From contig JAKOGH010001157.1 in NCBI GenBank assembly GCA_024811115.1, positions 1 through 28,011 on the forward strand: 28,011 nt of DNA, given 5' to 3'. Positions 9,760 to 18,574 of the stretch are shown here, in pieces. Position 1 is the first letter of the stretch; every line of letters starts with the position of its first letter. The notes under the pieces are model-generated. The model made no database searches and was not told where the DNA came from. It saw only the letters and a program-made list of their open reading frames with translations. The stretch comes from Terana coerulea (lineage: Eukaryota > Basidiomycota > Agaricomycetes > Polyporales > Phanerochaetaceae). Both the position numbers and the translations under genes were made by a program.

Positions 9760-10240
9760 TGCATGTTGCTGTTTCTTGCAACAGCGGATGCACCCGAAGA
9801 TTCGTTATTGCAAACCTTGGCACCTATTCACCTCCAATCGCTCAACCTTGTTAGTGGCTCTCTTGGCTATTTCATAGAACCCTCCTTTGACTCGATCCGC
9901 TACATTCTGAGCCTTTTTGGCGATGTGGACACGCTTTACATGAGCGACTACACTGTCTGCGTCGATGAGCCCGCGGCGGACTTTATCGCGCTACCCCTTC
10001 GCGTGAAGTCTCTCATCACAGCAAACGCCCCACACCGAAACATCAGAGCCGATCATTGCGACTACGTTGTCTAAGTCCGCAATCCAACCCTTGACGAGGC
10101 TCGTACTTGGGATGGTTCCTGAGAGCCTTCTCGCGAGCTTACAGGCTGCCCTCGTGGCCAGTGCCGACACTCTCACCTACTTCCATATCGGCTTGGAATA
10201 TGAAGAGACTGCACTAGGTAATGTCACTCCTCCCTTATTA

Positions 10241-10946
10241 AGGTATGCCCAGTACACTTTCGACCACCCCACGTGACCGGCACCTGTCACGCTTGGGCAC
10301 TTCTGGCTGGGCAAAATGTCCGTAAATTCTATTACTTTTGCTACACTTCACTTTCTCTCGATGTTTGCGCGCGATATTGTTAAATACTACAATGGCTACA
10401 ATTAAGGGCAAACAGTTTTTGTGTATCGTGCCTGATGACTGTTTAATAGAGCTTGCGAGGTGCCCGAGGACCTGATTACATAATATTCGCAAAGCGCGCT
10501 GATTCAACTAAGTTTCATGCTGTAGCAGCAACTCTGGCTGCAGGGGAAGACTTGTGAAATAGGTCGTAAGTGCAAGGCAGCATACTCCTGGATTGCAAAT
10601 CTGCCAAAGCCTTCAACCAAGTTCAATCAAGAGAGCCAAGCTGCAACATGAAACCCAAAATAACGAAAACGTGAGCACAAATAAGGTGTAGCTGTTCTAA
10701 AGTACTTACAGCATCGTCTGCGGCTAATGCAGAGTGTTCTGAACAGCTCTCAGAATACTGTGGCATCTGAGAGCTGTGCAGGGCATTGTGCAACTCTTTC
10801 CCAGGCTGTACTCTAGTGTACCACCATATTTTCTGCTGTGTCTGCCCTCTTATCTACTCAAAATACACTTACAATTCGTTTGCCGCCCACATTCACGTGA
10901 TGGTCACACACTGTCACAGGTAGTCAAAAGTGTACTGGGCATACCT
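10241..10946 (+). mobile_element. 706-bp inverted-repeat (MITE-like) element, copy 1, in an intron
   Basis: The ends are AGGTATGCCCAGTACACTTT and its inverse. Inverted repeats extend about 27 bp with two mismatches. The element is flanked by TA on both sides (10239-10240, 10947-10948), which fits a TA-targeting superfamily such as Tc1/mariner. There is no transposase; internal ORFs of fewer than 90 codons recur only because the element recurs. It sits in the intron of the F-box pseudogene, and removing it with one TA leaves a normal 66-nt intron whose GCTAAATA branch region is shared with the paralogue. A nearly identical inverted copy is at 13785-14489. Confidence 0.88.
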
Positions 10947-11419
10947 TACAACTTACAACTTGCTAAATACTATATACCCTAATTGACCTAGATCTCGGCA
11001 ACATCCTCAACTTCGGTGTCTGTGATGCCCTACAGAGCTTTGGTTGCACAATCAACACAATGAGCGGGCTCCAACATTTTACTCCGCTGCTGAAGGATAT
11101 ACTTCCCCAATCGACGTTACGCCGTGTATCAATTCACCTCCGTATGACTGATAAACCCGGAAATCACGGCTACGTCGAGATGTGCCTCAGCAACGCTCAC
11201 CTTCGCCAGAAACTGGAGGCCCGACTTCTACGCTTTTTTAAGCCGGAAGAATTGCTGGTAGTGTTCGTAAACCCCAATCACTGGACAGTTCCCCGTGTCA
11301 TCCCTTCCCAGAAGTCTGCAACACTTTCCCGTATGCAGGAGAGGGGTCTTCTGCGCGTTGAAAATTGTATGCAGATGGACAATGGCGCCTGTATCCGCTG
11401 TCTTCTTGGATCAGACTGA

Positions 11420-12830
11420 AGTCGATTTCGAGTGAATTCCTATCGGAGTTCAGGACTTGGTTGATAAATAACTCAATGTCGCGCGTCATACTGGCCTGTT
11501 ATTTTTTTCTTTCATTCTGGATGGTAGAAGTACAATACCGCTACGTCAAATTGTTCTCTAACTGCATATGATGAATGATGATACATATAAGTGTAGGGAG
11601 CGAGCGTACTTAGCCACAGTAGGCCAGTAGCTGATCGCGTGTTGCTCGCGTGGCCCAGCTTAAGTTGAGATTTAGCGCCGAAGTCTCCTCCGAACAGGCA
11701 ATTTGTTTGGTTTGCCACAACCGCAGCAAATGGCTGTACAGTGTACTCCCTGGACCAACCCTGGACTGATACCTCTCACTGCAGGAGTCCTTCGCGTCAA
11801 GATAGTCCGGTAACAGGCTCATGGGTTGATGGCAAAGGCGCATCAAACACGAGGCTACTCAACACCCGTCGCTTTCCGACGTCACATCCCGATCGGGAAG
11901 AAAGTGTATCGAAGCACGCCTCCACTCAACACCGGACAGCCTCACGCGCTGGCTCCTTTGAAGCGCGATCGAGCGCGTCTTGTTGAAGGAGAATCAACGA
12001 GGCTGACAAGGTCTCGTGACCTGTCAGCCTCACGAGGTATATATACTCAGTGCGCACCGCTTTCCACCCTCCAGCCCCCTCTCGACTCAGCCACCACCAT
12101 CCGTTCTCAGCTCCCCACTTACACCGGCCCGCCCTCGCGCGCCTCTAACTCCAACACGGAGGGTTGGGCCACCCTATGGCAAGATTCGGCGTGACCGTGG
12201 ATCAAACCCAGCCAGGCGAAAGCTGACGACGGTAGGGGGAGTACTTGTCGTCGGCCTCCTACATATCTGACTCGACGTCCACGTCGACGCAGAAAGGGTC
12301 GTCCTGGATTCCGAGTCGAACGACCAGGTTCGTACCAGAGCCCAGAGCGCCGACGGCGAATCCCCTCGAGGACCATTTGGGGCCGACCAGGACTATCGCC
12401 AGCGCTGACGTGCCATGGGAACCCATCGGCAGCAACAGCCAACGGCTGACCAACCTGGACTACTGATAGGAAGAGATACAGGGCCGATATGAATTTTATG
12501 GAGCAGCTCAGCAACCAGCTAAGTCCCGGGGATAGCGGACATCGTCCTGATGCTGGCCCTTTTCATCGTTCTTAGGACGAGTCTCAGACGAGTCGAATAG
12601 CTTACCAAGTCCTAATCAAATGCAACCCAAGCGGAAAACTATACCACACAACGTCGGTCTTAAGGTCGCACTGGCAGAGAGGGTCCTATAAGTCCCATCG
12701 GTAAGCATGGGGAATGCATTAAGGCTTGGACGAGTGTCGGCGTCTTTCCGCTGGTGTGTGCTCTTCGTTTTATTGGTGGATATGATACGCTGATGCATGA
12801 CAGATAGAATCTACGATCTTAACACTATGA
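11420..12830. other. Gene-poor spacer with a possible LTR-like promoter fragment
   Basis: 11420-11980 shows nothing recognisable. From 11981 (TGTTGAAGG...) there is a dyad at 12001-12029 (arms GGCTGACAAGGTC and GACCTGTCAGCC, loop TCGT), then TATATATA at 12038-12045, then a CT-rich tract. This resembles a promoter or a retrotransposon LTR. The ORF at 12245-12466 and other short ORFs have no recognised domain. No primer-binding site, gag or reverse transcriptase was found. 12540-12830 shows nothing further. Confidence 0.35.
12001..12045 (+). promoter_or_regulatory. Dyad-symmetric element directly upstream of a TATA box
   Basis: Inverted arms GGCTGACAAGGTC (12001-12013) and GACCTGTCAGCC (12018-12029) match except for one extra A, around a 4-nt loop. 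Eight bases later comes TATATATA (12038-12045). No supported gene follows, so this may be a transposon promoter relic. Confidence 0.35.
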
Positions 12831-13489
12831 TCATATTACGACCGTCAATGCTTTTTTCGGCTACATTGGGACCCACACTGTCTGGCTCACTTGCAACGGT
12901 CGTCCCTTTATGACTCCCAGATCACATTAAACTGTCCGGATGATGCCTCCATTCTATGCCACGAAAGTATATTGCTCTGCGCTATCGCAACCACTTGATA
13001 TATTGCTGATGATAAGAACAGGCCGCGAACTAGGGCAACGTCCATCCTCTCCACGTATTGTATGCATAGATGCTGAAGAACAGAAGGCTTCCAGAGGTGA
13101 TGTATATCCGCCGGATACATTTGAACGTAAATCAAATGCTAACACGGGATGGTTCTTCGTAGGCCTACCAGTGAGGGCAGTCGAGCGAATAACCCCTTAC
13201 ATATCCTTCCTAAAGGTATGTCTGTCAACGTTAATGAATTAGCCGAGCAACAACACACTACCCTGGTTGTGAATCCAAGTTTTTGCAGCATCTGATCCTT
13301 GATTTTCAAAGGCGGATGGGCCCTCTGGTCAGTCTAGACGGCCTCACGAAGTGTAATGTAATTCTCGTCACATTCATCAAGGCCTGCCTACTGATTCTCA
13401 CGACATAGCCCTTCCACAGCCACAGTGATTCAAAGATGGCAAAGGACGCTTCGTTTGTGGTCTACCAAGGACACGTGGGTGCTCGCTGA
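12831..13489 (+). CDS. Unrecognised small spliced gene, 5' end not found
   Basis: Four pieces join in frame: 12831-12966, 13022-13215, 13289-13357 and 13409-13489 (stop 13487-13489). The introns are 55, 73 and 51 nt with good signals (GTATAT/CAG with CTGAT branch, GTATGT/TTTTGCAG, GTAATT/ATAG with CTGAT branch). The joined reading has 159 codons and contains SPRIVCIDAEEQKAS, GWFFVGLPVRAVERI and HLILDFQRRMGPL. No in-frame ATG lies at the left end (TGA at 12828), so either a first exon is missing or the 5' part is lost. I do not recognise a family. It sits between the two inverted 0.7-kb elements. Confidence 0.4.
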
Positions 13490-13784
13490 ATCTGCCGCTT
13501 CTTCGTCGATCATCAGCTCTCCATGTCTAGCGCGTCATTTCCTGGTATTACCCACGTTGTCGGTCGCCTCCCGGTATCGCCCACATCACTTATCACCAAT
13601 TCATGCGCCGCGGGCAGTCCTAGCAATGTTGTGACTCTACGAATTTACTACCAATAGTCTCTGTGAAAACGAAGAAAAGAGACCTACTTCACCGACACCC
13701 CTATGCGCTGAGCTCACTTTCTTACCATTCCATAAACCGTCAGTCACAGTCCAAGCAACTCCAGTCCATCTCTCTAACGACATA
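13490..13784. other. Spacer, no gene seen
   Basis: This 295-bp stretch lies between the unrecognised gene and the second inverted-repeat element. Nothing recognisable was found in it. Confidence 0.35.
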
Positions 13785-14489
13785 AGGTATGCCCAGTACA
13801 CTTTTGACTACCTGTGACAGTGTGTGACCATCACGTGAATGTGGGCGGCAAACGAATTGTAAGTGTATTTTGAGTAGATAAGAGGGCAGACACAGCAGAA
13901 AATATGGTGGTACACTAGAGTACAGCCTGGGAAAGAGTTGCACAATGCCCTGCACAGCTCTCAGATGCCACAGTATTCTGAGAGCTGTTCAGAACACTCT
14001 GCATTGGCCGCAGACAATGCTGTAAGTACTTTAGAACAGCTACACCTTATTTGTGCTCACGTTTTCGTTATTTTGGGTTTCATGTTGCAGCTTGGCTCTC
14101 TTGATTGAACTTGGTTGAAGGCTTTGGCAGATTTGCAATCCAGGAGTATGCTGCCTTGCACTTACGACCTATTTCACAAGTCTTCCCTGCAGCCAGAGTT
14201 GCTGCTACAGCATGAAACTTAGTTGAATCAGCGCGCTTTCGCGAATATTATGTAATCAGGTCCTCGGGCACCTCGCAAGCTCTATTAAACAGTCATCAGG
14301 CACGATACACAAAAACTGTTTGCCCTTAATTGTAGCCATTGTAGTATTTAACAATATCGCGCGCAAACATCGAGAGAAAGTGAAGTGTAGCAAAAGTAAT
14401 AGAATTTACGGACATTTTGCCCAGCCAGAAGTGCCCAAGCTGACAGGCGCCCGGTCACGTGGGTGGTCGAAAGTGTACTGGGCATACCT
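13785..14489 (-). mobile_element. 705-bp inverted-repeat element, copy 2, opposite orientation to copy 1
   Basis: This is the reverse complement of 10241-10946 along its whole length, with only a handful of differences seen by eye (a one-base deletion in the GGCTGCAGGG run, a few substitutions around 14010-14020 and 14435-14460). It starts AGGTATGCCC after TA (13783-13784) and ends GGGCATACCT. The base pair after the right end is TC rather than TA, so the target duplication is altered or was lost. Very high identity implies recent activity or gene conversion between the copies. Confidence 0.88.
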
Positions 14490-14683
14490 TCTTAGATTGG
14501 ATCAGGACAAATCAACAAAGACTCTGACCCCCGGATCACTCTGTGCAGCGTAGCCGCCGTGGCTGATGAAGAACACTCGCATCCTTCACAGGACTACCCT
14601 CACTGCTGTGAAGCCGAGGCTTACACCCGGTTGATAAAGTGCTGTTCTTCCGGTGGCGTACTGCAGCCCCCTTCATCTCAGCT

Positions 14684-17337
14684 ATGGTCACCCGGTCAAG
14701 CTTCCCAATCGACGAGGCCCAAATTGTTGCACTCTTCCTCGAAGCGGTCACCTATGGAATATATATCGCGAGCCTTGGATTTTGCGTCAAGAGTCTTTGT
14801 AGGCACGCTGCAGGCGCAGCGCTAATACCAAGATCAAGTGGCCGCTCGTTGCAGTCACCATTCTTATGATCATCTTTGCGACGCTTGACGTCGCACTTGG
14901 GCTGGTGCATATCTTGAGGGCGTTCATCTCATACAAAGGTCTCGGTGGAGCTGTAGCAGCATTTGAAGATGTCTCTAATTGGATTAACGTGATGAAGGTG
15001 AGCAATAACGATAGTTATTCTGCACATGAATGTCTTTTCACGAGCAGTTGTCTGAAGACAGTGAACCTTCAAGCAATGTCGCTTATTGGCGATGGAATAT
15101 TGGTACTGTTCATTTTCTCTCTTACTTGCATTGACGTGCCGCTTACTGAAGTATAGATATACCGATGCTGGATCGTCTTCACGCGTAGATGGAAGTACAT
15201 CGCTGTGCCACTTGTCCTCTGGACCGCCGATGCCGCCGTATCAACTGTCTTCATCTATGCCACTGCGAGCTCGCGAACAACTACCGTCACGTCAAACAAA
15301 AACCTGGCACATCTTCTCATTTCATTCCTCGTTGTCACTCTAGTCACTAATACGCTAACAACGGGTGAGTTCATTTAATGATTCTATCTCCGGTCTTTAC
15401 AACTACCAGCTACTGAAGCCCCTTTAGGTTTGATTTTATGGCGAATTCGACGTATGGATAAGGAGATCTCGGGGCTCATAGCTCTTCAAACACAGCGTGT
15501 TGAGGTCAAATTTCAGCCGGAGGTGCGGGGTGGTTGAAATAGTGTCTGGGCCTGTATTGTAGCTATCTGGCAGACGCGTGGATTACCCCTGGCTGCAGTA
15601 TTGCTGCGGGGCTGTTGAGTTATTGAGTCCAGATTTCAGCCAGTCCGAAGAGTGTCTGCCAGATTGTCTGCGAGGTGGTTGGTTCCTTCAGCCCGAGTAA
15701 ATCTTATCTCAATCTTATCTCTCGGACTGATCGCCTACCTTATTAAGAAAGTCTGCCGCGGAGTTTGAATCCGATCAAGGCGGCTGGCTGGCTACACTTC
15801 GGACTCTTCGCACTCTCCTCGATGTACACTGTGCCCATGTCCACTGTGCCCATGCCGTCCACCATCTACCCCACCCCCATCGTCGCATCACAACGGATAC
15901 AAGGCTGAGGTCAAGAAGGGTATGTCTTCAGCCCTTAGAAGGTCCAAGTTCAGCGAGCAAGAAGTACTTACCGGTTGGCGCAGCTCATGCTTGGTGCTCG
16001 TTGTGATGTAGCTTATCGACAGCAGCAGAGAATGCACGAGAGAATGCGTGTATAGTACACAGTAAGTTAAATCTTCGCATTTCATAGTTATTTCTCTCAC
16101 TATGTTACGCATATAGTGACCTTCGGCGTCGAAAACCCTCGGGGCGGTCACAGCGGTACGTGCGCTTTGCTCCTGTACCTTGGCCGTCCCCGTTCACTTA
16201 CCCCACCTTTCGTCAGGTGCCAACCCTCGTGGACTTCAGCTTGGATAGTGTGAAGATTAGTGGATGTGGGCTCTGTGCGAGAGGTGCGTGACATATGATA
16301 ATGCTAATGGCGCTAATTTGCCTTGTTTTTCGCAGATCTTACAGTGTTGCTCCCTCATCATCGTGCACAGTTCCATCTTTGACCAAGCTTAACTCGAGCT
16401 GAGCAGAAGGTGTGCTTTGCTCAAACCCTGGGAGGTGACTGCAGGTGAGTGAGCAGTTCTAGTAGGGTGTAGAGGGCAAATGTGGACTGTATGCACTCTT
16501 GTAACATCGAGATTTCTCCTATACTCCAAATGTAGTCCCCGTAACCTCAATGTATAGCAGTTTAGTGGCTGGATGAGTATAAAATGATTTTGTGCTAATA
16601 TTATGATTTATTACGAATTTATGCATAATTACAATATGAGGGCGTCAAGAGGGCGCCAAGGCCATCTGGCAGCAGTCTCGCAGCCCGTCTTGCAACGCAT
16701 GCGCCAGATGGCTGAAATCTGGCAGCTGCAGACTGGTTGGAATACTGGTTGAAATCCGGCCAAACACCTGTTCCGTCACCGCACTGTACCCACCGCTGCG
16801 GCATGGTTGAAAGACGGCCGCGCAACCACTCCGTAGCTGCGTTGAAATATGACCTCAACACGCTGTGAAAGGACCAGGCGGACTAGGCTCGCAAATGCGA
16901 CTCGCATCGTTGTTGAATCCGGCGCCTTGTACACTCTCTTCGTGGTCCTTACCTTCGTAGCTGAGCTCGCAGGAAGTAATGCTGTCTATGCTTTGTCCGA
17001 TATGGTGAGCATTGTTTCGCATCTCGTAACCGGGCGACCGCGCTGACTTCCCAAATATGTAACAGATGCTGATATTTGTCGGTATTTCCTTCAATCTAAT
17101 CATCATTCGCGTTGGAAAGGGGTCGCAGTGAACGGAACATTTGAGCACGAAGTATCGGCAGGTTTGATACCGCTCAAACTCCGGCAGAGTCTGTTCGCCG
17201 ATGAGGCAAACCACTCTCCTGCCATGATGCCCGTGGAACCCAGAGAACCAGGAATGGCTCCCACGGACGTGGAAGGCCTGATGCCTCATAGTTTAGACGA
17301 TGGAAGAGTTGCCGTCACCCAAGATCTGATGTTGTAG
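14684..17337 (+). pseudogene. Seven-transmembrane gene of unit B, broken by a CACTA-like insertion and two frameshifts
   Basis: The paralogue of 6673-7918 with the same five-exon plan: 14684-14997, 15058-15102, 15157-15364, 15428-15490 plus 16871-17004, and 17066-17337. Exons 2, 3 and 4 are 45, 208 and 197 nt, exactly as in the intact copy once the insertion is removed. It starts TRSSFPIDEAQIVALFLEA and keeps GDGIL/IYRCWIVF. Lesions: (1) about five extra bases near 14808-14823 in exon 1 shift the frame; (2) a 1377-bp element in exon 4 at 15491-16867; (3) one missing base near 17120-17127, where GKGSQ runs into TGA. The tail after the last lesion is open in another frame to 17337. The insertion alone is disabling, so the call is firm. 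Confidence 0.92.
15491..16867. mobile_element. CACTA-like (CMC/EnSpm) non-autonomous DNA transposon, 1377 bp
   Basis: Terminal inverted repeats begin CACAGCGTGTTGAGGTCA, identical for 18 bp and 24/25 over 25 bp. A 3-bp target duplication AAA flanks it (15488-15490 and 16868-16870). CAC termini plus a 3-bp duplication fit the CACTA group. Both subterminal regions carry repeated ATTTCARCC and TCTGGCAG motifs in opposite orientation, which is typical for that group. Removal with one AAA restores CTT-CAA-AGG-ACC, matching LQKTGR-type coding in the intact paralogue. No transposase is present. The middle (15800-16450) holds intron-like signals, for example GTGCGT at about 16284 to TTTTTCGCAG at about 16335, suggesting acquired transcribed sequence. 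Confidence 0.9.
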
Positions 17338-18574
17338 TAAGAACATCTCATTGCAGACTAGGTGTTCCAGGCTCACTGCACATCAGGCGAAATAGTAAGC
17401 GTTAATAGGCGCGGAATATGCCGGATATTCCGTGCATATTCATGACATAGACAGGTAGCGCCGGGAAGAATAGCTCCGGGATATGTTACTCATATTGGCC
17501 TATATCAAGTCAATATTCACGGCATAGTGTGCGGATAATCAGGAAATAGTCTGTGGCGCGATATTTCCTGGTAAGCGCCCATCGAGAACGTCGCAGAACA
17601 CGGCGCCGGCTTTGATTGACACGCTAGGAACACTAGACAGCACCCTAGACCCATTATGACAATATGTTATATTTGATGGTGATGTAGTACTACATACATG
17701 GCTACTAATACTAAGATGCATGCAGGGTAATATGTACTGGTCTATACCACAGTCCGGCGCACACACAACACAACCTGGTGACGTGGCAGCCGTGCGTCCC
17801 AGCTTGGTCTTCATCCAGGAGTATGTTGTTGCCCGGTGGCGTCGCACCTCAGAGGTTTGTGATGCATTAGTCAGCAAGTGGGCAAGCAACAATCGCAGAT
17901 ATGTACCTGGTCCCATGTAATGCCCGCCCAGCCCCGCCAACGTAATCATATGCGCGCAATCATGAGAACATCCAAGTCTCGATAATGAAGGATGTTACGA
18001 GCGAATCACTAACTGAAACGAGCGAGAGGAAATGGCGTACGCATACAGTACGCAGACGCGGCAAGGCTGGGCTGGGCTGCGATGTCCAACGTTGTATGAT
18101 GGGAACAAGGCCAGTGACTAGTCATGCATGGCCGTCAACCAGTGGGTGCCAGTGAGAGACAAGGGTGACTCACCAAGGTAGACCCTGGCCACTTGGAATG
18201 AAAATGATGCTGCTAAGCACCGGGGGTCATGAGAGGATGGGGGTCGTGGACAAGAGGCGATGAAGGATACGGTGCCGATGACGCGCCTTATAACCTCAAC
18301 GATCCATACCCAAATTGGGTGACGGCGCAAAGGCCCATGGGCCATATTCTCCCAACGTAGCCCTGGCCGCCGCGACTATGTCAAGAATATCTCTCTGCAC
18401 GAATATGGAATGAATATGTACTTATTATGCAGCATATACAGGGGATATCAACACTGACTATTTTGGGTCAACATGCAGTGGCTGTCGTACACTGAATCAT
18501 GTCTTGGGCGCGTCCAACACTTCTAGAGCCAACTTCACATATTTGCTCGCACATTTTCTCTTGGCTACGGCTAA
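17338..18574. other. Spacer with a possible decayed inverted-repeat element
   Basis: No supported gene. ORFs at 17539-17949 (minus), 17720-17920 and 18118-18345 (minus) have no recognised features. Near 17413-17431 is a perfect 7-bp-arm hairpin (GGAATAT, five bases, ATATTCC). The sequence ATATTCCGTGCATATTCATG followed by ACATAG (about 17425-17450) is echoed in inverse near 18376-18406, so a transposon relic of about 1 kb may occupy 17400-18440. Confidence 0.35.
17405..18440. mobile_element. Candidate decayed inverted-repeat element, about 1 kb
   Basis: The left end region and the reverse complement of the right end region share ATATTC(C)GTGCA, then TATTC[AT]TGACATAG. The match is imperfect and no target duplication could be fixed. 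Low confidence. Confidence 0.3.

Larger units (their letters stand above)
8645..11419 (+). pseudogene. F-box-like gene of unit A, broken by frameshifts and two transposon insertions
   Basis: The paralogue of the intact gene at 18575-20347. The N-terminal part reads ALPPEIMDRCLSFLDRI...KTCSLVCARWTGIARRRLFRVV, an F-box-like start (adaptor of SCF ubiquitin ligases; substrate unknown). Against the paralogue, the frame is lost near 9005-9040. A hAT-like element then interrupts the coding exon at 9093-9759. Coding sequence resumes at about 9763 in another frame (SLNLVSGSLGYF...VDTLYMSDYTVC) and shifts again near 10040-10075. The single intron begins at 10218 (GTAATG), contains a 706-bp element, and ends at 10991 (CCTAG). 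Exon 2 (10992-11419) is open and matches the paralogue (GVCDALQSFGCTI; STLRRVSIHL). Without the element and one TA the intron would be 66 nt, against 61 in the paralogue. There are several independent lesions, so this is a firm pseudogene. Confidence 0.9.

Noticed and set aside
10238..10982. Open frames in both copies of the 0.7-kb element (for example the near-identical frames at 10776-10982 and 13740-13955)
   Set aside because: They are duplicated because the whole element is duplicated. They are shorter than 90 codons, lack transposase motifs and cross the element ends.
12245..12466. Possible gag start of an LTR retrotransposon downstream of the TATA box
   Set aside because: No zinc knuckle, protease, reverse transcriptase or primer-binding site is visible. 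The stop comes after 73 codons.
17539..17949. A 136-codon minus-strand ORF
   Set aside because: No recognisable domain or splice context, and it lies inside a likely transposon relic.
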